In this document: positions 47,422 to 58,369 of the stretch, in pieces | Layout of the letters: every line of letters begins with the position of its first letter | Position numbering within the stretch: position 1 is the stretch's first letter | Assembly: GCF_000237925.1 (NCBI RefSeq) | Contig: NC_031495.1 | Span: 56,400,108 to 56,464,107 of the forward strand | From: Schistosoma mansoni | Taxonomy: Eukaryota > Platyhelminthes > Trematoda > Strigeidida > Schistosomatidae | Direction of reading: 5' to 3' | Length of the DNA: 64,000 bases | Translations under genes and position numbers: made by a program | Notes under the pieces: generated by a model | The model's input: only the letters and a program-made list of their open reading frames with translations | Told to the model about the DNA's origin: nothing | Databases searched by the model: none

Positions 47422-48255
47422 ATGACGGAACACTCTCCTAAGGTTCTTAAGTTAAAGTCTATTCCCCCTATTTCGATTCAGTTAACGCCATTTTGGCCCG
47501 ACAATATCGAGTCCTGGTTCTGCTATGCAGAAGCCGATTTTTGCATGCACGGAATCACGGACTCGCGCACACGTTTTCTCGCGGTAGTTAAGGCGTTACC
47601 GCGCGAGTTTAACAGGTACGTAACACCTAGTATGTTTACTAGTGATGTTCCCGAACCTTACGAAACGCTTAAACTATCGATTTTAAAACGCGGAGACCTA
47701 ACTGATCGACAACGGTTAGACCAACTCCTTAACAATATCGACTTACAACATGGTTCTGCGACGGACATGTTGCTTAGAATGAGAGAAGTCATTGGCCAAC
47801 GAACTTTCGATGATGGCCTATTTAGACAACTTTTCTTGTCTAAACTCCCTCAACAGGTGCAGGCAGTGCTTGTTTCATTTCAAAACAATGCCATAGATGA
47901 ACTAGCTGCATCTGCCGATCGAATCTTGGAAATCACCAAATTTTCTAAGGCCGAGGTTTTTACTATCAAAGAAAAACCCCAATCGACCTCGACTGACATG
48001 GCCGAACTATGTCACACGCTTACAAGATATCTTAGAGTTCGTAATGACCGTAGTCGGTCAAAATCCTCACGTAGGAGCGTTTCACGTAAGAGATCCGTCT
48101 CTCGACCACGAGAGACAGACAACCCCGACTGGTGCTGGTATCACAACCAGTACGGTAAATCCTCTAGAAATTGCAGGAAGCCCTGCAATTATCCGACCCC
48201 AAAATCGAGTGACACGAAAAACAGTTCGGGAAACTTCCCAGCCGGCACGCGTTAA
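47422..48255 (+). CDS. gag polyprotein of CsRn1-type element
   Basis: 277-residue ORF. The capsid-like part precedes an Arg/Ser-rich stretch and a CHCC array, CWYHNQYGKSSRNCRKPC, near residues 236-253, instead of the usual CCHC knuckle. That array is the hallmark of the CsRn1 clade (CsRn1, Boudicca, Kabuki). In this family pol follows by frame change or read-through. Confidence 0.88.
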   Translation: MTEHSPKVLKLKSIPPISIQLTPFWPDNIESWFCYAEADFCMHGITDSRTRFLAVVKALPREFNRYVTPSMFTSDVPEPYETLKLSILKRGDLTDRQRLDQLLNNIDLQHGSATDMLLRMREVIGQRTFDDGLFRQLFLSKLPQQVQAVLVSFQNNAIDELAASADRILEITKFSKAEVFTIKEKPQSTSTDMAELCHTLTRYLRVRNDRSRSKSSRRSVSRKRSVSRPRETDNPDWCWYHNQYGKSSRNCRKPCNYPTPKSSDTKNSSGNFPAGTR

Positions 48256-48302
48256 CGGCAACCGTAGCCGGCGAACACAGCCGTCATTTATACGTCACGG
48301 AT

Positions 48303-51300
48303 GTGACTACGAAAGTTCGCTACCTCGTCGACACTGGCACAGAAGTTAGCGTTCTTCCAGCAAATCCCGACGACAGACTTCACGAGTCTGTTTTAAGTTT
48401 ACAGGCGGCAAACGGAAAGCCGATCTCTACTTACGGTAAAAGGTACGTCTACCTTAACGTGGGTTTACGCAAACCCATACACTGGATTTTCGTTGTTGCA
48501 GATGTCTCTATGCCAATCATTGGTATAGACCTGCTACAATACCACAATCTGCTCACCGACACACGCTCACGAACGTTAATAGACGGAAACACTAAGTTAT
48601 CTGTTTGCGTAACTCCTTGTTCCGGTTGCAGGTTATCCCCAGTCACGATTAAGCACACCATAGACCCCTTGTACCAATCAGTACTCGACAAATACCCCGG
48701 GATATACCAATCGCAATCGAAATTACCTTGTGTAACCAGCAATGTTACACATCACATCTCGACTACAGGACCACCTGTATTCTCGAAAGCTCGAAGACTC
48801 GCTCCCGAGAAGCTTAGGTTAGCTAAGAACGAATTCGACCACATGATGGACCTAGGGATAATTCGACCATCGAATAGTCCATGGGCATCCCCATTGCACA
48901 TGGTCCCTAAAAAGGACAGCAATGATTAGCGTCCAATTGGTGATTATCGGCGTCTGAATGCTAAAACCATTCCCGATCGTTACCCGCTGCCTCATATTCA
49001 CGATTTGACAGCTACCTTGAAAGGTACAACTGTCTTTTCGAAAATCGACTTGGTTAAAGCTTATAACCAAATACCGATGGCACCTGACGACATTCCTAAA
49101 ACCGCCATCATCACTCCTTTCGGTCTTTACGAATTTCTACGAATGCCTTTTGGTTTAAGAAATGCGGCTCAAACCTTCCAAAGGTTTATCGACGATGTCT
49201 TCCGAGGTCTCAACTTCGTACATGCGTATGTTGATGACAGAGAATCACATCTCAAGCATCTGGACATTGTTTTCGATCGACTCCAAAGGCATGGCATTAC
49301 TGTCAACATTCAGAAATGCCAAATCGGGACTAACTCCTTAGACTTCTTAGGACACACAATTGATGCCCAAGGCATCCGACCCCTTAGGAGCAAAGTGGCG
49401 GCCATTCTGGATTACCCAGATCCGACCACGATCAAGCACTTACGAACTTTTAACGGACTTGTAAGTTTCTATAGACGGTTCATACCCAAATGCGCATCCC
49501 TTATGAAACCGTTAACCGATCAGCTTCGTGGAAATGCGAAATCAATTAGTCTAGACGACACAGACCGTAAAGCATTCTCCACAGTTAAGGAACACATCGC
49601 TAAAGCAACCCCGCTTGCTCATCAGGACACTCGAGCGCCCATTAGTATCGCCGTAGACGCATCCGACTCAGCAATCGGAGGAGTCTTACAACAATGGGTT
49701 AACAACTCGTGGCAACCTTTAGGATTTTTCTCGAGACGGTTGCTAGACGCTGAATCTAGGTACAGCACGTTCGGTAGGGAACTCCTAGCTATGTATTGTG
49801 CTGTACGGCATTTCCAACATTCCATCGAAGGAAGAGAATTCACGCTTTTTACCGATCACAAACCTCTTACCTTCTCTTTAAGTTCATCTTCAGACAAGTA
49901 CTCACCGCGAGAGTCTCGACAACTCGACTACATTTCGCAGTTTACTTCAGACATACAACACATTTCTGGAGCTAACAATGTAGTCGCAGACGCCTTGTCT
50001 CGAATAAGTTCCTTGAACAGTTTCCAAGGAATCGACCTTCTTAAACTCGCTCAGCTTCAAAAAGAAGACATTGATCTTCAGCATGAGTTATCCTCGACAA
50101 CTCTTAAACTAAGTATTAAGCAGATGGGAACAGGTAAGGAAACCTTACTCTGTGACACATCTACAGGTAGGGATCGTCCAATAGTACCAAAACATTATCG
50201 ACGCAACGTCTTCAATACGTTGCACAATCTTTCTCATCCAGGTGCTCGTGCAACAGTCAAACTTATAGCCGAACGCTTTTGTTGGCCTGGCATGAATAAA
50301 GACGTGAGGGAGTGGGCACGCTCCTGTGTAAGCTGTCAGAAATCTAAGGTGATCAGACACAACAAATGTCCCTTAGGCTCTTTCAAAACCCCTGACGCTC
50401 GTTTCGACCACGTCCATCTAGATTTGGTAGGACCCTTACCCGACTCGAACGGATACTCATATCTCTTAACATGCTTAGACCGTTTCACTCGATGGCCAGA
50501 AGCAGTACCGATTAAGGACATTACTGCTGAAACCGTGGCCCGCGCTTTCGTCGAACGATGGGTAGCAAATTTCGGCTGCCCTTCAACCATCATTACAGAC
50601 CGCGGACGCCAGTTCGAATCTGGACTTTTCCGTTGTCTAACCTCACTTTTAGGAATCACGCGCTTCCGAACGACCGCCTACCACCCACAAGCAAACGGTT
50701 TGGTAGAACGTTTTCATCGACAACTAAAAGCTTCATTATCAGCTTTAAACGTTTCACAGTGGACAGACGCTCTTCCACTCGTCTTGCTAGGTATCCGCAA
50801 TGCAGTGAAAGCTGACATTGGATACACGGCATCTCAACTCGTTTACGGAACGACACTCCGACTCCCAGGAGAATTCGTGGATCCTTCAGCTTCTTCATTG
50901 AACATGGATCTAAACTCTTACACGAGTAGGCTTACAAACGCTATGCGTTCAGTTAAACCTGCTCACACTCGACCTCAATCAACTGACGTTTTCGTTCAAC
51001 CCGAATTACGACATAGTACACACGTCTTCATTCGTCGAGACTCACATCGACGACCCCTTGAGTCCGCATACGAAGGACCCTTCAAAGTTCTTCAACGCGA
51101 ACCTAAGTACTATGTAGTCGATAAGAACGGTGCGAACGATAGCATCAGTATCGATCGACTCAAAGCAGCGTACTTAGAAGGAAACCCTAGCTACGTCGAT
51201 TTTCCTTCGGTACAAGCAAACGACACAGCTACTACACTCGTAGTACCCTACACGACAACCGACACACAACTTGATACTTCGTCAACGACGATAGATAAAC

Positions 51301-51365
51301 CTAAAACAACGCGTTCTGGAAGACGAGTGAGATTTCCAGAACATCTTAACGAATATTGCACGTAG
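48303..51365 (+). CDS. pol region of CsRn1-type element (PR-RT-RH-IN)
   Basis: Order of domains: aspartic protease ([11 protein letters not shown]), reverse transcriptase ([34 protein letters not shown]), RNase H ([27 protein letters not shown]), integrase zinc region ([15 protein letters not shown] to CVSCQKSK), and integrase core ([49 protein letters not shown]). Fossil pol, carried in two main reading blocks. Confidence 0.9.
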
Positions 51366-51892
51366 GACACAGGTTTTATCTTGAATTACCCTTTCATTGT
51401 TTATTAAAAATTTTTTTTTAATATGCTCATTTTTTTATTTATATAAAACAAAGCCAAAAATACTAAACATTTTATTTTTTTGAGCGTATTTATATTTTTA
51501 TATATATTTATAAAAAAAAACCAGTTTTTTTTCCGATCGCTTTCACGCTGTTTGTAAGTGTATTAGTTTATTCATTTTATCCCCCACTCATCTTGTGTCC
51601 TTACGCAAGTACGAGTGTATTTTCGGCATGCACTCACACGTTTTATTTCTCCTCTTTTCCAGGACGGCTGGAAAAGAACGACGAAGTTTCGCAAGGAACC
51701 GAAATTTTCATTGTACTATATTTCTTTGTTGCTATGTTGTACATTTTGGTCCCATAGTTTAAGGAGAGACGACCAGACGCTACACGAAGCAAGCTATCAG
51801 AAGAGTGTTTACCAGCGACACACTCGTTGGGTTTAAACTTCTGGCTGGTCACGTCTTAGGGGCATCACTACCTCACTAGGAGGGGAGTGATC
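51366..51892 (+). other. 3' non-coding region of CsRn1-type element
   Basis: A/T-rich with long T and A runs, then the purine tract that primes plus-strand synthesis just before the 3' LTR. The ORF at 51615-51836 has no recognised domain; no envelope gene is seen. Confidence 0.6.
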
Positions 51893-52218
51893 TGTAGCTG
51901 TAAATAATTCCCCAAAATCAATAGCTCATTAAGTGTTCGACATTGGATGCTGACCACGTTGTTTAAGTGGACTTGTTTAGCTGAAGGCTTTCGGTCATGC
52001 ATCCGTACCAGATCACGTTGCAACACGGCGTGGGACACAGCTCCTACGTTTCATTAGCCAGCTTATAGAAAAGGTCCTCGATATATTGGTAACGAATCAA
52101 ATATATCTTTCCTGCCTCTTCTCGTCTGACTTCTGATTTCTATCTGACTGGGAACGATCGAATATAGAAGGTGCTACTGGTAGCTAGTTGTAAAGCTAGA
52201 ACATCCGTTGCATCCTCA
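51893..52218 (+). repeat. 3' LTR of CsRn1-type element
   Basis: 326 bp, same ends as the 5' LTR. Confidence 0.95.
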
Positions 52219-52900
52219 CGCCTTTCAAGCAAACCTTGCACTGGTAACATTGAAGCGCATTTTTGGCCAGTTTGATGGTAGAACCTTCCACATATTCTTC
52301 AACAGTTTTATTCGCCCCCATTAACAGTACGGAAATATAGTATTTCCTTCCTCCCTCCAAAAGGATAAGGACACTCTGGAACGTATCCAACGTCGAGCCA
52401 CGAAATCGGTTCGGGGACTGAAATTCAAACCTTACGAAGAGAGCCTCCGATCACTTAACCTTTACCCGTTAGAGTACAGGCGTCTTAGAGGTGACCTTCT
52501 TATGACTTACAGTATCCTTAACACTTCTGGTCATTCCCTTAAACATCTACTTAAGCTTAGTCACAACATTAACCTAAGAGGTAACATCCAGAAACTGGAG
52601 ACCTAGCATAGCAGAACGGACTGTAGACAAGAACTTCTATTCCTTAAGAGTTATCAAATTCTGTAATTGGTTGCCGGCTGAACTAGTCCAAACGACTTCC
52701 CAGGAGTCATTTAAGAGGAAACTTGACCTATTCCTAAGGACTAAGGATAAGTTATTATGATTTACAATTTCTTTTTTTCTTATCATCGTTAATATAAATA
52801 GGTCCCTGCCTGGAGGTATTGGTGATCCACTGCTACTCGACACAGAAGCCCGTTAAGCGAAAGCTTCTTCTATTCCGTCCACAATCATTTGGACCATTTA
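52219..52900 (+). mobile_element. CR1-like LINE, right part, with 3' end
   Basis: Resumes the LINE broken at 46912. The translated C-terminus includes RIQRRATKSVRGLKFKPYEE and LRSLNLYPLEYRRLRGDLL. Positions 52640-52895 match the 3' UTR of the copy at 20557-20830, ending at the same ATTTGGACC-type short repeats. Confidence 0.88.
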
Positions 52901-52949
52901 AACTATACTGACGATTATTACTTGTGATACTGATACGTTATTTAAAAAA

Positions 52950-55900
52950 GACTGTGATGTTTTTTCTAGTTGAGTTAAATCCACTATTTCGATCGTAAAT
53001 TACGCATCAAAACTACTATTTACACGTTGATTATATTTATTTTAGTTAAAATGATATTGTACTTGTGTGTTTTGATTTTACCTTTATGTAGGTAGCCAGA
53101 GAAAGCGCCTGTTTATTTGAAACGTCCTTGGTCGACTCACATTCTGCCTATCAAATTACTTCGCCAAAGTCCCAAAGTAAGACTATATTTAACCCTATCG
53201 TAGATGGGAAAAGTTCTTCCTCATCAAACATTGTCATGAGTCATTCGCTCGACTCCTACGACAGTGTTACAAGGAAAGCTGATTGTAAGATTTCAGCAGT
53301 TAACTGTCAAGATCTGACATCACGATCGGAAGCCATGAATACGACTTTTAAAGATGTTAAACACGTTCCCATTTTAATTATTTGGAATCTAGAAGAGTCG
53401 AAAGACAATGACCCTAATAAAAGACACGTGCACGATCTACAGTTAGTGGAATCGGTCATCAGAAATGTACTGCCTGAAGGGGTTTCAGGAGTACATATGA
53501 CGAAGATTATAATACTCGGTAAAGGGGTTGGAGGTGAGACCCGACAAAGAAGGATCTTGGATTTGGTACTCTGGAATTTCGAAGAGACGTAATATTGAAT
53601 TATGCACACAAAACTCGTGATTCAAATATTCGTATTTGACCAGATTGACCGTTTGAGGATCGGATCAAGTGGAAGAATGCTTTTAAAGAGTTAAGAACTC
53701 GAAAGCTAAATGAAGAAACGAACATTACGATTAAGGGTTTTCGGGTAGTCAGGTCTTGGAAGCTAATGCTTGCGAGACCTGTATGGGTAGAACGTATGAT
53801 TCCCAAAACACCTTAAATGTATGCTACACGAATTCCCGCAGTCTTCGAAATAAAATGTCCGAGCTAAATTTGATGGTGGATAAATTAGGTCTCGATATAA
53901 TTGTTGGCACAGAAACTTGGCTAACCGTAGATACAGTGTGTTCTCTCATCATTGCAGGCTACATCTGTATCAGAAGTGATAGAGTTATAAGTCGCAAGGG
54001 GGGAGGCTTAGTGTTATATGTTAGGGATCACTTTCTTATTCAATCCATCATATCGGAGGCGCTTGTTAGTGGTACATGTGAGGTAGCATTTTGTACAGTT
54101 AAGTCTGGAAACGAGTTAGTGACTATAAGAGGAATATATCGTAGTCCATGTTGTCTTGCTGACGACTTTTTCTCAAGACACATCTGTTCTTGGAGTAAGA
54201 CAGAATTTTGTCTCATCATTGGAGACTTCAACACACAGCATATCAATTGGATAGAGCTTACAGCTTCAGGTGGGAGTTCGATAGTGACCTATCAATAGTT
54301 ATTCAATGTGCACTTGTACAATGTGTCGTAAAAACGATTCATATTGACTTGGAACGTGATTCATCATTGCTGGACGTTGTCCTCACACACCACTTTGAAG
54401 ATGTCGTCGACATTCAGCACCTTCCGCCACTAGTGAATGTTGATCACTTTGTACTTTGCTTTACGTTTCGGACGCACGGTGTACAATTTGTATGTGCTCA
54501 ACATCATCCCAATATTTGACGAGTTAATATTCTGGCAATTAGAAATTGTGCTATCTCGATTGACTGGTCGGTCGATGTGGATCGATCGATCGAAGACGAA
54601 TGGAATAAGTCTAAAGCTAAATCACAGTCCGTAACATCACCGTTTATCCCAGGTCAACACGTAAGCTATCACATTGCCCGACATGGATTATTAATGAAAT
54701 CCGGAGGTTTTAGAGGAGTAGGAAAAACTTCTGGGACTTATTCTTGTCAACATGACAGGCGTCATTTAAGTTCGAATGTAAACAAATCCGGAATATATGT
54801 AAAAAGACCATAGTTAAATCCTGTACTATTTACGAGGGATAGTTAACATATAATAGCCGTACTTGTCCGAAACGATTGTTTTCGTACGTTAAACGGCGAA
54901 CAAATCGAATTGGCGGTATCCACACGTTACTATTACAAGAAGATCCACATTCACTGGCTGAATCAAATCTAGCAAAAGCTGAGACACTTGCAAACTATTT
55001 TAGTGAAGTTTACTCTACGTGTACTGGTGTTACAACTATTTGTCCTATTTACAACGAGATACCAGCCATCGGATCTATATACGTGACTGAGGAAATCGTC
55101 CTCCCATTGATAACTTACCCCAAACCTTGTAAGATACCGTGCCCGGTTCGGTTACATGCACGACTGCTGTCATCTCTTGCGGACATTATTTCAAGACCGC
55201 TCTCGACGCTCTTCAACATGTCCTTCTCACTAGCTCAACTCCCTAGAGACTGGAAGAACGTTATAGTCAGTCTTATATTTAAGGATGGTCAGACACAGAT
55301 CTTATCTAACTACCGACCTGTCAGCCTAACCAGCAAAGTTGTTAAGTTACTTGAAAAGATAATTCGGGCAAAGTTACAAAGTCACATAGATTCGTACAAT
55401 CTGTTAAATCCTGAACAACGTGGGTTTCGTAACAAGCGTTCGTGCTTGACTAACTTATTGCGAGGGGATCGGACAGCAGTCCTAGATAATGGCCTGTTTG
55501 TCAATGCGATATTCATAGATTTTAGAAAAGCATTTGACAATGTTTCACATTTCGGTATTATGCAGAAGCTCTCGAACTCCGGAACGACAGGTGCTGTATA
55601 GGAATGGATAGGAAACTTCTTATGTAACCTCAGACAGAGAATGAGGGTTAATGGAACGCTATCCGAATGGAGGCCAGTCAAAAGTGATTTACCCCGAGGC
55701 ACCACCCCTCTACTTTTCCTTCTCCATTTTAATGAATTACCGTTATTGCTTAAGTTGTCGACATTATTGTTTGAGGATGATGTCGAAATCTAGACGACAA
55801 TAAGAAGTGAGGCTGATCGTTTTCATCCCCAAGCTGACTTAAACGAATTAGTTAGATGGGCTCGTGATTGGGGCTTAGAAGTTAATTCCAGGAAGAGCGT

Positions 55901-56017
55901 GCTCATGCACATCGGACACGGTAACAGTTACCATTATATCATTGATGGTACATCTCTTCCACGTGCTTAGGAACGTAAAAACTTAGGAGTAATAATAAGT
56001 CACGACTTGAAAACAAT
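52950..56017 (+). mobile_element. CR1-like LINE with ORF1, endonuclease and RT remnants
   Basis: ORF1 part 53128-53592 has the LINE ORF1 RNA-binding layout (VPILIIWNLEESKDND, then MTKIIILGKG). Endonuclease at 53756-54519: VCYTNSRSLRNKMSEL, DIIVGTETWL, GGGLVLYVRD, FCLIIGDFNTQHINW. RT at 54876-55790: [63 protein letters not shown], then a damaged catalytic block. C-terminal ERKNLGVIISHDLK ends at the junction with LTR-element sequence at 56018. Many stops and frame changes; dead. Longest LINE copy here by domain content. Confidence 0.86.
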
Positions 56018-57708
56018 TAAGTGCCCAAACACTATCAAGGCAACGCCTTCAATCCAGTACTCAAATGCTCTCGTTCAGGCTTTCGAGGAATTATCAAGCT
56101 CATTGTAAAACGATTGTGTTGGCCTGGTATGAATAAAGACATAATGGAGTGTGCACACTCATGTGCAAGCTGTCAGAAATCTAAGATGATTAGACACAAC
56201 GAATGTTCCTTAGGCTCTCGCAAAACTTCCAACGCTCACTTTGAATATGTTAATCATGATTCGATATGACCCTTACCAGATTCAAATGGACGCTCTTGTC
56301 TCTTAACTTGTGTAGACCGTTTCACACGATGACCAGAAGCAGCACAAATCAAGGACATTACTAATGAAGCAATGGCCCACGTCTTCGTCGAACTATGGGT
56401 AGCAAACTTCGTCTGCTATTCAACCATCACTACAGACTTTGAACGCCAATTTGAATCAGGACTTTTCCATTGTCTGACTACATTATTAGGAGTCACTCGA
56501 TTTCGGACAACTGTAAAGTAACGAGTTGGTGGAACGCTTTCATCGATAGCTTGAAGCTTCGCTCTCAACTGCAAGCGTTTCACAGTGGATCGACGTTCTT
56601 CCACTCGTTCTACTCGGTAATCGCGATGGAGTGAAGGTTGACATTTTATTCACGTCAGTCCAACTCGTTAATGGAATGGTACTCCGACTTCCGGGAGAAT
56701 CAGTGGATCCTTCATCCTCTTCAACGAATATAGGTCTAATCTCTTACAAGAGCATGCTTACAAACGCCATGCATCCAGTTAAATCTGTTTCCAATAGACC
56801 ACAATCAACTGATGTTTTCTTTCAACCTGTCCTATTGTATGGTACACACGTCTATGTACATCACGACTAACTTCCACGACCTCTCAAAACGGAATACGAA
56901 GAAATCTTCGAAGTTCTTTAGCGTAAGTACTATATAAACCGTAGAAACTGAACTAACGATAGCATAGGCATTGATCGCTTCAAATTCGCGTATTTAGAAA
57001 GAAACCCTAGTCATGTCGATTTTCCTTCGATACAATCGGAAGACACGAGCCTCACAGTTATGATACCTCATCCGATAATCAACAATCGCGACAACACTTC
57101 GGTTTTTTACCCTTCCGCTCGTACGAGTTTAATTCTGCATGCACTTACAATTCCCTTTTTCTTTTCTTGGACGGTTGTTAAAGATGGAAATCCGATGAAG
57201 GTTCCGAAGAATATTAATCTTCATTGTACTATAAATTATGATTAAATTGTACAACGTAGCCCCCTAAAGTAAGGAATGACTACCAGGCGCTGATGAACAT
57301 AGAAAGATATCAGAAGAGTGTTTGCCAACAAAAACCTCATTGGGTTCAAAATTCAGGCTCTTCAAACTTGGGGAGTGATCTGTAGATGTAACTATATTCT
57401 CCAAATCAATAGTTCTGTAAGTCTTTGACACTTGTTGCTGACCACATTAGTTTTACTGGACTCAACTAGCTGAAGGCGCTCGGTCATGAATCTGCACCAG
57501 ATCACCAACAAATACGTTGTGCCTCGCATCTCTTACAACCACTAGCCAGCTTAGATTGGTCACTTCTAGCTATATCGATATTCTATCAAATATATCTTCG
57601 AACCTCTTCGCTTCTCACACTTGAATTGACCGGGTTGGGATATTTTGATCATAAAAAATATAACTGGTTAAGATGTTGTCAAACTCCGAACACTTGTGGC
57701 ACTCCGCA
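56018..57708 (+). mobile_element. old CsRn1-type LTR element remnant (integrase to 3' LTR)
   Basis: Same clade and orientation as 46913-52218 but far more diverged. It keeps part of integrase, the 3' non-coding region and a 3' LTR of about 328 bp (57381-57708), and lacks gag, protease, RT and RNase H. It is heavily broken and clearly older than the element 4 kb upstream. The left edge is a direct junction with the CR1-like LINE. Confidence 0.82.
57381..57708 (+). repeat. 3' LTR of the old CsRn1-type remnant
   Basis: Begins TGTAGATGTAACTATATTC and aligns along its length with the 326-bp LTRs; it ends near CACTCCGCA. Confidence 0.75.
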
Positions 57709-58369
57709 AGTTGCTGTAACTGAGAAGGTTAGCATAGACACTCACGTTTTTGCTTTAAAGACGGAACTCTGGCTTCCTCTGTCTAGTGGATAAGGGTGCA
57801 TGGGTAAATACAGTTCTTGACAGAAATCTGACTGAGGTCGATAAACTTACCAATTACCCTTCATTTTGCTAATAAGATGGCGATCATGGCTTTCGGGTGG
57901 AAGGCTTCAAAATCAGATCTCAGCAGAATTTCCGAACTTGCCCAAAGTAGATTCCCAAAGTCGGACAAAGGTAACGTTTATTAATATACAGGCCAAACAA
58001 TGAAACACATCATTATCACAATGATATTTTCAGTATCTTAGCCACATACGATTTGACTGAATACAAAATACGTAATCAAAGCATTCTAACCGTCATTACT
58101 ATGTAAATTTAGAGTATGTGTTGACGAATTAGCGATTGACAATAATAATATCAAATATCATGTGTATACTCACATAGTTGTTTTAGTATATCAAGGAATG
58201 ATACCCTAAAGGTTCTATCAAATATATGGCAAAGTAGAGGAGTTATTAGTCATCGACTCTATCAATAATAAACTTAAAACCAATGATAATCATAACTAGA
58301 ACAAGGATCAAAACATTCACCAAGAAAATATCTACACAAATCTGACGAAACCGGAAACAGAATCGTTAT
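57709..58369. other. intergenic, nothing recognised
   Basis: No ORF or repeat recognised between the two retroelements. Confidence 0.5.

Larger units (their letters stand above)
46913..52218 (+). mobile_element. CsRn1/Boudicca-type Ty3-gypsy LTR retrotransposon
   Basis: 5306 bp with 326-bp LTRs (46913-47238, 51893-52218) and CGCC target duplications (46909-46912, 52219-52222). The primer site TGGTGAACCCGACGTGATC fits tRNA-Trp, and a purine tract AGGAGGGGAGTGA precedes the 3' LTR. Parts: gag with a CHCC motif characteristic of the CsRn1 clade (47422-48255), protease (about 48300-48520), reverse transcriptase (about 48750-49500), RNase H (about 49640-50000), and integrase zinc and catalytic regions with C-terminal tail (about 50180-51365). 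LTRs differ at one site, so insertion was recent. A fossil that looks nearly whole, with about two breaks. Confidence 0.93.

Noticed and set aside
51615-51836. ORF after integrase as an envelope gene of the CsRn1-type element
   Set aside because: Short, no signal peptide or membrane anchor pattern; lies in the 3' non-coding region.
53128-53592. 154-residue ORF as a host gene
   Set aside because: Its layout fits LINE ORF1 and it is followed in order by endonuclease and RT of the same element.
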